A DNA stretch of 34,476 bases from Welwitschia mirabilis. Taxonomy: Eukaryota; Gnetophyta; Gnetopsida; Welwitschiales. The stretch's first letter is position 1. The number at the start of each line of letters is the position of its first letter. Positions 20,723-30,766 of this stretch are shown here, piece after piece. The notes beneath the pieces are model-generated. The model saw only the letters and a program-made list of their open reading frames with translations, searched no databases and had not been told where the DNA came from. Position numbers and translations under genes: made by a program. The stretch covers positions 56,268,432 to 56,302,907 of the forward strand of contig JBOZIK010000001.1 in the NCBI GenBank assembly GCA_051453625.1. Reading direction: 5' to 3'.

Positions 20723-20838
20723 TATATATATATATATATATATATATGGGAAATTATTACCCATCCTAAGGAATCAGGAGGATATAAATATATATGGGAA
20801 ATTATTACCCATCCTAAGGAATCAGGAGGATGGGAAAT
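20723..20838. repeat. (AT)n run and 48-bp tandem duplication
   Basis: An AT run at 20723-20748 is followed by two copies of a 48-bp unit beginning GGGAAATTATTACCCATCC at 20749 and 20797. The unit codes for the WEIITHPKESGG block that L1 ORF2 carries between RT and zf-RVT. 48 is a multiple of three, so the frame is preserved. Copy 1 has the block once. Confidence 0.9.
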
Positions 20839-21069
20839 TCAAAAGCCTTAAGATTATACTCTCACTAGAGCCAAGAGGATCTTAAAAAGATTACAAGAGG
20901 GAGGATAGCCATGAAGTGACTTAATTAATCATAAGTGTAGAAACTGGATAATTAAGCATGGGGTATCATATCTAAGAAAGCATCTTAACAAAGCATACTA
21001 ATAACTTACTGAATTGAACATTTCTCAGAATGAAACTTCCAAATAGATTCTTAACAAGAAATATGGTAA

Positions 21070-21400
21070 ACAGGATGATTACAAGAAGCATTAAAGGGGA
21101 CAAATACCAGAAAAAATTAAAGTCTTTTGTTGGCTGAAAGAATACCACTAAATTCTGACAAGAGAACAATTATCAAAAAGGGGATTTCAAGTTGATCCAA
21201 ATTATCCCATCTGTCAGTCTAATCCAAAAATAGCACAACATCTCTTTCATCAATGCGCGTGGAGCAAGAAATTAATTGCCATAATGATGAAGTACTATCA
21301 AATCTGTAGCGCCCCTGACACGTATTTAGTGGATGGGATTCGCTTGACCTTCTGGTAGATATGGTAGATTAGAAATAGTATAATTTTCAATAACATCCCC
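21070..21400 (+). pseudogene. LINE copy 2 zf-RVT region
   Basis: Reads IPEKIKVFCWLKEYH, LTREQLSKRGFQVDPNYPIC and IAQHLFHQCAW, the zf-RVT zinc-binding pattern of plant L1 ORF2. The first Cys of CPLC has become Tyr, while the remaining Cys, His and Cys are visible (21212-21256). IW-IRNSIIFNN at about 21357-21395 is the usual ending of the domain. In most plant L1s ORF2 ends soon after this, but this family continues. Confidence 0.82.
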
Positions 21401-21548
21401 TTACCCTTCCCTATTTATACAGCTAAGAAGACTATCCACACTTATTCTCAAATTAAAATTTCCATAAAGTAATTTCAACTTATGAGCCCACTGACCCATG
21501 CCTCTTCAAGAGATGCTTAGAGCTATGGAAAAAATACAGGTGGTGGGG

Positions 21549-21857
21549 TGGGGAACCCTTAAGCACAAACTAAGAGGAGATATGAGGGTTGATATTGCCC
21601 CTTTTTACAGGTGATGGAGAGGATGGAGAATAACTTTTAGAATAATTCTAATAGAAATTTATAAATAATCTTTCATTAAACTACTGGAGATTCCAGTGGA
21701 AAGTGAGTGGATCCTATTTGGAAGCAGAGGCCGACGAGAAGTCCTCCACTTTTTTCTAGGTGGAATTCCTAAACTGCTTAGTGGACAAATTAGCAAGAAG
21801 GCATTACCTCCCCCATGGAGACTTGAGACAGCACTGGTGGATAGATATTTCATTTAA
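21549..21857 (+). pseudogene. Unassigned block after zf-RVT in LINE copy 2
   Basis: One frame stays almost open for 102 codons with two stops, at a TGA (near 21618) and a TAA (near 21684), ending at 21855-21857. It includes VESEWILFGSRGRREVLHFF and LPPPWRLETALVDRYFI. I do not recognise the domain. It lies where some plant L1s carry an RNase H domain, but I see no RNase H signature. Copy 1 has lost this part, so it cannot be cross-checked here. Confidence 0.45.
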
Positions 21858-21963
21858 TCTAGTAATTGTTTGAAGCTTTCAGGTATCCATTTCTCATTTC
21901 TTAAGGCTCTTGACATAGGATTCCAGGTGAATCTTCCTTTTTTTTTTTTATTCAAGTGCTTAA

Positions 21964-22342
21964 ATGGAAGGACTCCTTAAGGTTCTTAGGTTTAATCCTA
22001 TCCCTATGGAGAGTAGCACAAGAAGCTCAAGCCAAAGAGGCCCTTTTACCTCTCCTCCATCATCATCCTCACTAGACCTCTCTTAGAAGAATATTTACCA
22101 AAAGTTCCTCCTCTATTAGGAACCCTACTCCTGAGGAAATAACAGCTCAATCCAGACCTAGCAATAGGGGGTACATCTGTCTTTATCCCCGGCCTAATAG
22201 GAAACTCTCGAGGAGAATCCTCCTAGCCTAGCCCAAGTACTGTCTCCATCTCACTCTTCCCAGGAACAAGATGGGCATGCTCACCACTCTTCTTCTTCAT
22301 CTTTGGTCCTAGCTCTCCCTAAAGCTCTACTTTTGACTCCTC
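21964..22342 (+). pseudogene. Ser/Pro-rich linker or start of a third ORF, LINE copy 2
   Basis: The ATG at 21964 opens 40 codons with SSTRSSSQRGPFTSPPSSSS at the centre. Further Ser-rich stretches (PSHSSQEQDGHAHHSSSSS) follow in a shifted frame to about 22310. Low-complexity Ser/Pro sequence of this kind is typical of a flexible linker. Whether it links zf-RVT to the J-domain in one protein or begins a separate ORF cannot be settled, because of frameshifts. Confidence 0.5.
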
Positions 22343-22382
22343 TTTGATGGAAACCTAACCTCAAACCTAGGAAGAGCTTGAC

Positions 22383-22658
22383 ATGAATGTAGCTAGAAGG
22401 GATGTCCTACTGGCAATAATTCAAGGGTTGAAAATATGTCCATTTATTACCCTGGGTCTCTTTCACTGAGCTCTCTCCTAAGCCATAAAGTTGACTTATA
22501 GGAAGAAAGCTCTCCATTTCCATCTGGACAAGAATCTGATTGGTGCTAAAAAACTTAAGAAAATAAATCAAGCTTTTGATGTACTATCAGACAACCTGGG
22601 TAGATTTCTATTCAAACAAAACCGTAAAAAAATATTTCCTTTCTGTATAGGACCGTAG
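22383..22658 (+). pseudogene. LINE copy 2 C-terminal J-domain (DnaJ-like)
   Basis: One frame of 91 codons with two internal stops (22467 and 22479) reads MNVARRDVLLAIIQGLKIC, then FITLGLFH, then AIKLTYRKKALHFHLDKN, then GAKKLKKINQAFDVLSDN and LGRFLFKQN, ending IFPFCIGP and a stop at 22656. Spacing from LGL to IK (8 residues), the YRKKAL helix II, H-x-DKN, and KKINQAFDVLSD in helix III all match canonical J-domains. The invariant HPD reads HLD (22521-22529), as in copy 1. The frame extends upstream of 22383 (MET, PQT, EELD) past further CAA/CAG-type stops, so the ATG may be internal. The 3' UTR follows directly. Confidence 0.88.
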
Positions 22659-22996
22659 AGAACTGTAATCCTCTATCTTTTTGGTCTTTTTCCTTTTAAT
22701 TTTGAGTACTCTATAAGTTTTAGTTTCAAGAGGTGATTTCGCCCCCATTTTTTAGTAGTCTTAAGTCTTATTTTGGCTATTTCCACTAGTGCTTGCATCC
22801 TTATAGGCATATTATTGATACTTTATTATCAAGGGGTAGTTTCACCTCTTTTTGGCTTGTTATTTTAGGTCTCTTTTCTTAGAAGTAGTTTAATCTGCTG
22901 TTATGAATAGCTCAGTGCTACTGTAATGCTCGGTCAATTTTGCCCCCTGATGTACATTTCCTATTTTAATACATATACTTTTTTCAAAGAAAAAAT
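22659..22996 (+). other. LINE copy 2 3' UTR
   Basis: Contains three imperfect copies of the TTTCGCCCCC-type motif (about 22730, 22835, 22935), then TGTACATTTCCTATTTTAAT as in copy 1, and a short A-rich tail. The next base begins the chromovirus LTR. Confidence 0.75.
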
Positions 22997-23637
22997 AATG
23001 CACAAATTTAGGTTTATTTCAAGAAGATTCTCAAGAATCCACAATTTTTTCAATTCGATATCTAATAAACTATTTCATAAATAAATGGGTAAAGATTCAA
23101 TATTTTAATAAATTTCATCAAATAATAACTAGAAAATACAACTTCCAATTAAAAAATTTTATTATAAAATTTTAAGAAGGAAAATCATTATTCCATATAT
23201 TACAAAATTTCATAGTAAACTTCAAGTACTGCAGGCCATACACTTATGAATAAATAAAGTTTGTCTCTCATCACAATAACAAATAACACATTGAATGTTC
23301 ATGTATTCAGGTATTTAACTCTAATAGCCAAAAATGGATATAATTAATTAGAATATTTTTCCACCATTATAGATCTAATTATTCTTGATGAACTCATGCC
23401 CATCTTAGCAATTAGACTCTAAATTCATCACCTATTATAAAAAGGTATGGAATGAGAACTGTGAAAATCTCACAGCCTCCAGTATGGTCCAAACAAGAAT
23501 AGGTAGTTTCACAAGATTCTTCAAGAATTAAGACAAAAAGAACAAATCAAAACTTCAAGAAAATCAAGATATAATATAGACAATGACCTCATGATTATGA
23601 ATGAGAATATCAAATATAATAAATATCTCAATCACTT

Positions 23638-23975
23638 CACTACCTTATTTGGTGATCTATGAAGCCCATCGCCTCATTTAATGATTTGTGGTTTTCATAT
23701 AATATTTAACTTTACTACCTCATTTGACGATCTATGAAGCCCACTGCCTCATTTGGCAATATGTAATACTCATAATATATATATATATATATATATAATC
23801 TACATCATTATTAACTTCACTTTCTCATTCAGCAATTTGTGAAGTCACTGTCTCATTTAGTGATTTGTGGTAAAATAATATCTCCATTGCCTCATTCAGC
23901 AATCTGTGGATTTCTCTCTTCACTGTCTCATTCGGCGATCTATGAAGTCCACTGCCTCATTCAACAATCTATGAA
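23638..23975. repeat. Nine-copy degenerate minisatellite in LTR unit 1
   Basis: Nine imperfect repeats with core CACTRCCTCATTYRGYGATC followed by TRTGAAGCC or TRTGG, some separated by short A+T spacers. An (AT)n run at 23774-23797 splits the array. It lies toward the U3 side of the minus-strand LTR. Confidence 0.85.
23774..23797. repeat. (AT)n microsatellite
   Basis: Perfect AT dinucleotide run inside the LTR minisatellite block. LTR unit 2 has only a short A+T stretch at the equivalent place (about 25115). Confidence 0.9.
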
Positions 23976-24982
23976 AATTCATAATCATAAGTCCAAACAA
24001 GATGATATTAAGAAGCTAAAATAGGTTTAACCATAACATAACACCTTGAAAAGGCTTTAACAGTAGATGACAAGATGAGTACAATAGGATTTAATCACGA
24101 ATTTTCATCTCATATAAGAAGATNNNNNNNNNNNNNNNNNNNNNNNNNNNNNNNNNNNNNNNNNNNNNNNNNNNNNNNNNNNNNNNNNNNNNNNNNNNNN
24201 NNNNNNNNNNNNNNNNNNNNNNNGAGGGAAAATCACATGTCCATTAAAAGGAATTTATTAAAAATAAATAAACATAACATCCAAGAAATATTCTTCTAAA
24301 TACTCCATATGATAAGGGATTTTCAAGATAATTTTTCATATTCCAAACATAACATGAAATTAATATGCCAAATCATAATTACCAAAAAGATTCCAAAAAT
24401 TTCAAATTTCGAATTGGCACTTCAAACAATGGAAATAAATACACGCTTTAAGGATTTAAGATTTTCATAAATTCCATCAAATAATAGTTGAAAATATGAT
24501 CTAAAATAACCAAAATTTATTACTACAAATTTTCAAGAGAAATATTCATCAATCAATTAAATAATCCATTAGAGTGAACTTCACATACTGCAAAACCACA
24601 CACATAGAAATAAAGAAATTTATCTCTCATAACAATTAATGAGAAATAGGTACATAACTCCAAGTAATTAAGACAATAATGATCACAAATTATTCAAAAA
24701 AAATTTCATCAATAGAGAACCAATAAACCTCTTCATTCCTATGCCCAGTTTAGAAATTAAGCTCTATACTTTTCATCTATCACATAAAAGTATGGGATGA
24801 GACCTATGAAAATATCACAATCCCTAGTATGGTCTAGGTAAAACTAGGTAGTTTGACAAGAATCTTTAAGAATCAAGACAAAAAAGACAAATCAAAACTT
24901 CAAGAAAATTAAGATATAATATAGACACTAACCTTATGTTTATGAATGAGAATATCAAATATAATAAATATCTTAATCACTT

Positions 24983-25313
24983 CACTACCTCGTTCAATGA
25001 TCTATGAAGCCCACTTCCTCATTCAGTGATCTGTGATTCTCATATAATATTTAACTGCACTATCTCATTTGATGATATGTGAAATCCACTACCTCATTAG
25101 ATGATCTATAGTTCTTATAATAATATAATTATATAATCTTAATTTTCATTAAGTTCACTCACTTATTTGGTGATCTATGAAGATCCCTACCTCATTCAGT
25201 GATCTATGATAATGTAATATCCTCACTTCCTTATTTGGTGATCTATGCAATTCTCTCTTCACTATTCATTTGACAATCAGTGAAGTCCACTACCTCATCT
25301 GGCAATCTGTGGA
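24983..25313. repeat. Nine-copy degenerate minisatellite in LTR unit 2
   Basis: The same nine-repeat array as at 23638-23975, in the second 1.35 kb unit. Copy number and order are conserved between the units, although individual repeats have diverged. Confidence 0.85.
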
Positions 25314-27534
25314 AATCCATAACCATAACTTCAAATAAACAATATCAAGAAAACTAAGATAGGTTTAATTATAGCATAATGCCTTAAACATAGATTTTAA
25401 TAGTAAGATGATAAGTGAATACCATAGAAATCAATCATAAATTTTCATCTCATATAAAGAAAGGTAACCTCAAGATATCGAGAAAAAGGGTAAATGAAAA
25501 TGAGACATACATCAACATAGAGTTTTACTTATTCAAGAAATGCATGATTTAAAAATTGACATACATGAATACATACACATTAATCTCAATAAATAAATGC
25601 ATAAGAAAGGACCATCAAGAAAATATAAGAGTATTGAACCACATAATAAACATGACGATCTCAATATAAAATGCATAAAAAAGGACCAACAAGGAAGCAC
25701 GAAAGTATAAAACCATACTCATAAGTTCACTGTTCAAAAATCTTGTAAGTTTTCAGATCTCCTAAGCCTCATAAGCTTCTAATATTTTAAGGCAAGATTG
25801 TTTTTGGAAAGTAAACTAAACTTGAGGAAGAAAGGACTCTATTTAAAGTTAGAGAACATGCGTAAGATGATGAAACTCAAGGACACCAAAGGACATAACA
25901 TGAAGCGATGATCAAAAGGGAGGTCACATAATATTTTATAAAAGATTACCTAGCCATTATGTGCTTTTAATAATATAATAAAGATAATGCTTCACATTTA
26001 ATAATGAGGAAGAAAAATAAATTACATATCTTCACATATACATTTAATTTAGCATAATTTCTAAAAAGTACATAAGTAAATAGAAGAAATCATTTCCACC
26101 ACAAGAGCATTTGAAAATTCTATACAAACATTTAATCAAAAGGTACTCATATTAGAATTTAATAAGACTATATTTGAAGAACATAACATTTATAACACTT
26201 GGAGGTTTCAAATAATTCAACATTTTTTAAATATTTCATCAAACATAAAATTTGTAAATTTTATAAAAAAGTAAAAATATGGATGTGACACTCAACTTCA
26301 TAGGGTTAGACTTCACCTTAATATACTCTTAATACAAGTGATGGGTAGTACATGAGGTGGATGCATGTTTATAAATGATTTTTACTTTCTCAAAGCATCT
26401 TAGGATGGTATAACATAATCCTTTGATATTAAAGACTCAAGATATTAAATCAAAATAAGTCCATAGATGGGTAGGACATAAGAGTAGTGATTAAATTCGC
26501 TTCTAGAAGGGTTAATAAATAAAAGTACAATGCAATCCATCTTGGTGATGAAATCCAAGGAGAGGAATGAATAATTATTAAGACTATCTTGATTTAGTTA
26601 AACAAATACACTCTACAAATGCACACATGCAATTATATGGTTATTTAATGAGTTATTTACCTAGTTAAAATAATTCTAATAATTATCGGGTTTATTTTAT
26701 GAAAACAATCATACATAAGAAAAGCTAAGTATATAAACATAATTTTGATTTTACATAAAATAAAATAGTACATTTGAAATGAATAATAGTGAAGATCAAT
26801 TAAAGAAACCAATCCTTTATTTTTTGTACATTATAATAATTCTTTTCAAAATGAGACACATTAGTACATCAAAATCTTATTATAGAAACATGCTCCATTT
26901 ATAAGAATGAATTAAATTTTAAACTTCCTTATAAATTCTGAGTTTCTATATTAAAATAAAGTTAAACAAAATAAACTATTTTCATAAAATAAAATTTAAA
27001 ACTCCTTATAAATTCTAAGTTTCTAATTATTTTTTTGTTTATAATCTTCAAATTATTTTCATAAAATGAATTTTAAAAATTTATCCACTTCCCAAAAAAA
27101 AATACTATTTTAAAATTTTTGAATTTATAAAATGATTGTAAACTTACATTAAAAATTATATAATATTAAATGAATTATAGCTTTCTTTAGTTATGCTTCA
27201 CTTTTGAGGGGGGAAAAAACTTTAACTATAGTAAGGACATGAGAACTCATATTAATTTATAGAAATAAAATTAATAACTTAAATAAAAATGCATAAAATT
27301 AGTATACAAAGTATATAAAATAAATTATAAATAATATAAAGTTAACTTATAATAATAATTAATGTAACAAATATCATAAGCCTTAGGATCTTTCAAGAAG
27401 GAGTGCCTAACCTAAATGGATTTTTAGGACCATAATTATTCATCCTAATAAGAACTCTAATGTCAATATAATATAATTCAAAATAACATGGTATCCAAAT
27501 AATATAGTGAACCTACGATCAATTGATCAAAATC

Positions 27535-27699
27535 TCCATTAGTAACTTTCTCAACTAAGCATACAAATAGATCCCACAAATCTCTCCCTCATCTTAATAT
27601 TAGCTAATGGAAAGGAAAATGTCCATTAGTAACTCTATCAACTATGAATGTAAAAGGATCCCTTAAATCTCTCCTTCATTTTAGTCTCAGCCAATGGGT
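27535..27699. repeat. 87-bp imperfect tandem duplication
   Basis: tccattagtaact starts at 27535 and 27622. Both arms continue through ctctcc and end at an agctaatgg or agccaatgg tract. Confidence 0.8.
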
Positions 27700-28126
27700 G
27701 GGATAACATCAATAATATATTGGCACTATAATCATATGTATAGAACTAATGTAAAAGACTAGCATGAAGTTAAAGGTTCATGTAAAAGATGAATCTACTT
27801 AGAAGGGAAAATATTGATGATACTTGATGAAGCTTTAATTAACTTCTGAGATCCAAGATCCTAACTACAAGATTTTAAGCACTAAGATTCGAGCTTCAAG
27901 ATCAAGCTCTAACTCCACACTCAAGAGGATAAAAGATTGGAAAGAAATTATACTAACATAAACTTTTTTGAAAAATAGATATTAACTTAAAAATAAAGAA
28001 GAGGTCTTTATTTATAAATAAATGGTGTATTAAAGGTTCTTGATCTAATTGATTAAAAGCCATCCATATCCTTTAAGGTAAAGAAATTACTTTTAGCTTA
28101 ATAATATTAATTAATGATAAGTCAAT

Positions 28127-28330
28127 GAGCTTGTGTAAAAGTGACATTGACATATGAATGATAAATGACAAGATTGATTAATGACAAGATGGATGAGTTT
28201 GTGTAGAAGTAACATTAACATATAAATAACAAATGATAACATTAATTAATGACAAGTTAAAAGAGCTTATATAAAAATTAACAATAACATATGAATGATA
28301 AGTGCCAAATTAATCAATGATTTAAGAAGT
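28127..28330. repeat. 68-bp tandem repeat, three copies plus a fragment
   Basis: Units start at 28127, 28195 and 28263 (gagcttgtgta, gagtttgtgta, gagcttatata), each followed by an acatatgaatgat-type tract and a ttaatgacaag tract. A partial fourth copy runs to about 28355. Confidence 0.85.
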
Positions 28331-28766
28331 GAAATTGATGTATGAATAACAAAAGGAATCTTATTTATGACTCATAAATCTAATTAGGATGAGCAATTTT
28401 TTTTTATTTGATTAGCAAGATTAATTACATGCATCATTTCCTTATGTTAGTTCCTTCTTAATCCTTCGTAAGTCATAATTCATCCAAAACATATTTTAAA
28501 CAATGTGCAAAATGTATAGAAGAACAAATGTACCAATTTCAAAGTTGACATTTAACATAACAAGATAATTTTTGTTTATAATTTAAATAAATAAGAAAAA
28601 TAATATTCCATGCTTTTACAAATATTAATAAGGATAAAAGTCATGGTAGAATAATTTCTACTTATTTATCCCTTTTGGTTTATGGATAAGAGTACATGTC
28701 CTTATTCACATGTTTACACTCTTTATGATTCATCGCATTAACAACATAAGCCATAAGAAATAAATA

Positions 28767-28855
28767 TCATAGTTGAATATAAGAAAATGTCATACTTAAA
28801 TGTAAGAAAATGTCATAGTTGAATGTAAGCAATTGTCATAGTTGAATACAATACT
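28767..28855. repeat. 23-bp tandem repeat, nearly four copies
   Basis: Units start exactly 23 bases apart at 28767, 28790, 28813 and 28836, with core TCATAGTTGAATGTAAGAAA. There are no spacers, so this is not a CRISPR array. Confidence 0.9.
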
Positions 28856-29665
28856 CTTACATTTTACCCTACATATTATTCTTTTAGTTTTACCAAGTAA
28901 TTTTAGTTTTGTTTTCCTTGATTTGAATAAGACACATGAATAAATGATTAAAATAAAGATGCTACATATTACTTAACAATTTAACCATGTAAATAGCATG
29001 TCTTATCATATACACATCTATTTACTATTAATAGTTTGATAACCTTTATTTATTTATTTATTTATTTCTTATTATAGTTCTCATACTCATTATTGTTTAA
29101 AATAATATAATTATTCAAAAATAAGATCAATTAATTAAATGACCTTATAAGTAACTTTAATTCAAAATATATCTTTAACGTAAGAAATATAACGCATTAT
29201 TACTTGTAAAACTATACATTGATTCTCATAACTATTAAATTAAAGAAAACAAATTTACATTAACATTTGATATTAAAATTCATCACATAATTTAGATACT
29301 AACATTATTAGATAATTACATTTACTAATCAAGGGTTATAAAATGTAGGGTACAATATACTTTCAACTTAAAAAGGATTCACTCCTTAGAAATAAAATAC
29401 ATAATAATTTTGAAAGTTTAAAATTACATATTATAGAATTGAAAAAGGCTTGGGTATTAATTTTCATTAATTATTTTAGATCCTAAATACCTTTATTAGG
29501 ACTAGGATTACTCTATTTTATCTTTATTTGATGAATCCCCTTATCATACAAAGCAATAGTTTGTTATACTTTGTGAGTCTAACACTACTTCTAGCTCTTC
29601 TATAGCCGAACAATTAGTTTTCACCTAAATACAAAACTAATTTAACACATGATAAGGATTTGTAT

Positions 29666-30763
29666 TGTGATGCTAAATTCATGTATTTAATATACTTTTA
29701 AAAAACATTTTTAAGTCCTATTGATAGGTTTTTCTATGGATTTATGCAAATTACACAAAGTTTCCATACAAGCCAAAAGATGCAATAATTTTTAACATAA
29801 AAAGCTATTTTAGAATAATGATAAACCAAAGAAATGTGATGAAGATATTATGGTTGTCCTTCATGTCATGGAGGTGACAGAAAAAAATGATAATCAGAAA
29901 AGTATGGTCATCCTCTATGTCATGGAGATGATAATCGAGATGATTGTTAGCATTTTTGACATGTGCTAAGTTTTAGTTAACAAATGGAGTGTCATCCTTT
30001 ATGTTATGGGAATCACATGATGGATGATGGTTAAACTTATTTATAAACTTAATTAATTGTTATGAAAAATGGGTGTAATTCATACCTCTTTATTTTACAC
30101 CCTTTAGCAACCTATCCCAACCTATAAATAGACCCTTTCAGACTGTATTTAAAATCATCTTTTGTCATCTACATTCTTATGATGATTGGAGATTGTTAGA
30201 GGCAAGGAGATCTATCCTACTTATGAAAAGGCCACCTTAGTATCGCAGTGAATCTTCCAATAAGGAGTTATTGTTGTAAGTGGATGTAATTCAATTTCAT
30301 TAATAAAAGTATTAATTGAGTTAAAATCTTTTCAAATGTTTTATTATTCTTCCTTATAGCTTATCTTAATTACAATTTAAGTGATATAAATTTATAATTG
30401 AAATAGGTTATAAGAACTGATCTAAGTGATAGTAGATTGGAAGTTTAATTATATCATTGCATTAGAACTGCATTCATTTCATCGTGTTTCATTTCATTCC
30501 ATTGTATGGTATTCCATTTTCATCTTTACATTTTTTTAATTTTATTTCCTTTAAAGCAAACTTCCAAATATCATTTTATTCTCTTTATAAAAGCAATTTT
30601 TCATAGTCTCTTTTAGAAGTATTCTCTAAATGTACGACATTTAGGTTGATCCCACTATACAGATGTGTATTGTTTACAATTAAATTATTAGCTTTTTAGA
30701 TGTTGCAAGTTAAATTCAGTCTTTAGAATATTGGAAATAGAAGTACAAATATGCATCACAACA
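29666..30763 (+). repeat. 5' LTR of Athila/Tat-like element
   Basis: About 1.1 kb from TGTGATGC to CATCACAACA, fixed on the right by the primer site 3 bases away. It contains three spaced hairpin-like motifs (29850-30020), a TATA box TATAAATA at 30123-30130, and a ttgtaagtggatgtaatt tract shared with the insertion at 4079-6666. Confidence 0.75.
30123..30130 (+). promoter_or_regulatory. LTR TATA box
   Basis: TATAAATA about midway through the LTR, where a Pol II promoter is expected. The related LTR has a weaker version (TATAAGTA) at about 4739. Confidence 0.5.
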
Positions 30764-30766
30764 TTT

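Larger units (their letters stand above)
19170..22996 (+). mobile_element. L1-type LINE copy 2 with zf-RVT, Ser/Pro linker and J-domain
   Basis: A plus-strand LINE of the same family as copy 1, starting within RT and keeping the complete 3' half. In order: RT (19170-20690), thumb (20690-21060), zf-RVT (21070-21400), an unassigned block (21549-21857), a Ser/Pro-rich stretch (21964-22340), the J-domain (22383-22658), and a 3' UTR ending in a short A-rich tail at about 22987-22996. Endonuclease and ORF1 are absent, either by 5' truncation, usual in LINEs, or hidden in the gap on the left. It inserted into the chromovirus LTR, which resumes at 22997. Confidence 0.85.
22997..26290 (-). repeat. Chromovirus 5' LTR, right part, with two 1.35 kb tandem units
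   Basis: Resumes LTR sequence and ends GTGACA at 26285-26290, matching the left LTR ends. Unit 1 (22997 to about 24340) and unit 2 (about 24340-25690) align with an offset of about 1.35 kb: for example the ctgcaggccatacac and ctgcaaaaccacacac tracts at 23230 and 24597, and agacaaaaag at 23531 and 24877. The terminal 600 bases (25690-26290) match LTR copy 3 at 2044-2820. With 9271-11276 the LTR sums to about 5 kb, large even for plant gypsy. It contains a 100-N gap at 24124-24223. I see no gene. Confidence 0.75.
26291..29665. other. A+T-rich unassigned DNA with short tandem repeats, no gene seen
   Basis: Between the chromovirus LTR end and the Athila/Tat-like LTR start, no open frame of note and no recognisable protein fragment appears on either strand. 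Local duplications are present: a 77-bp period around 26911-27030, an 87-bp period at 27535-27699, a 68-bp period at 28127-28330, a 23-bp period at 28767-28855 and a TTTA run at 29045-29068. The character (A+T-rich, tandem subrepeats, a purine run near 27207) would fit decayed LTR or non-coding retroelement sequence, but I cannot assign it. Confidence 0.6.

Noticed and set aside
20972-21853. Minus-strand frames at 20972-21169 and 21659-21853
   Set aside because: Antisense to LINE copy 2 zf-RVT and the block after it. No domain.
21549-21857. RNase H domain after zf-RVT
   Set aside because: Position fits some plant L1s, but no RNase H signature (DG-x-x, spaced acidic residues) is visible in the frame.
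23839-24024. 61-codon frame (+)
   Set aside because: It is a translation of the LTR minisatellite. The equivalent stretch in unit 2 is not open.
28767-28855. CRISPR-like array
   Set aside because: The 23-bp units are directly adjacent with no spacers, and the window is plant DNA.
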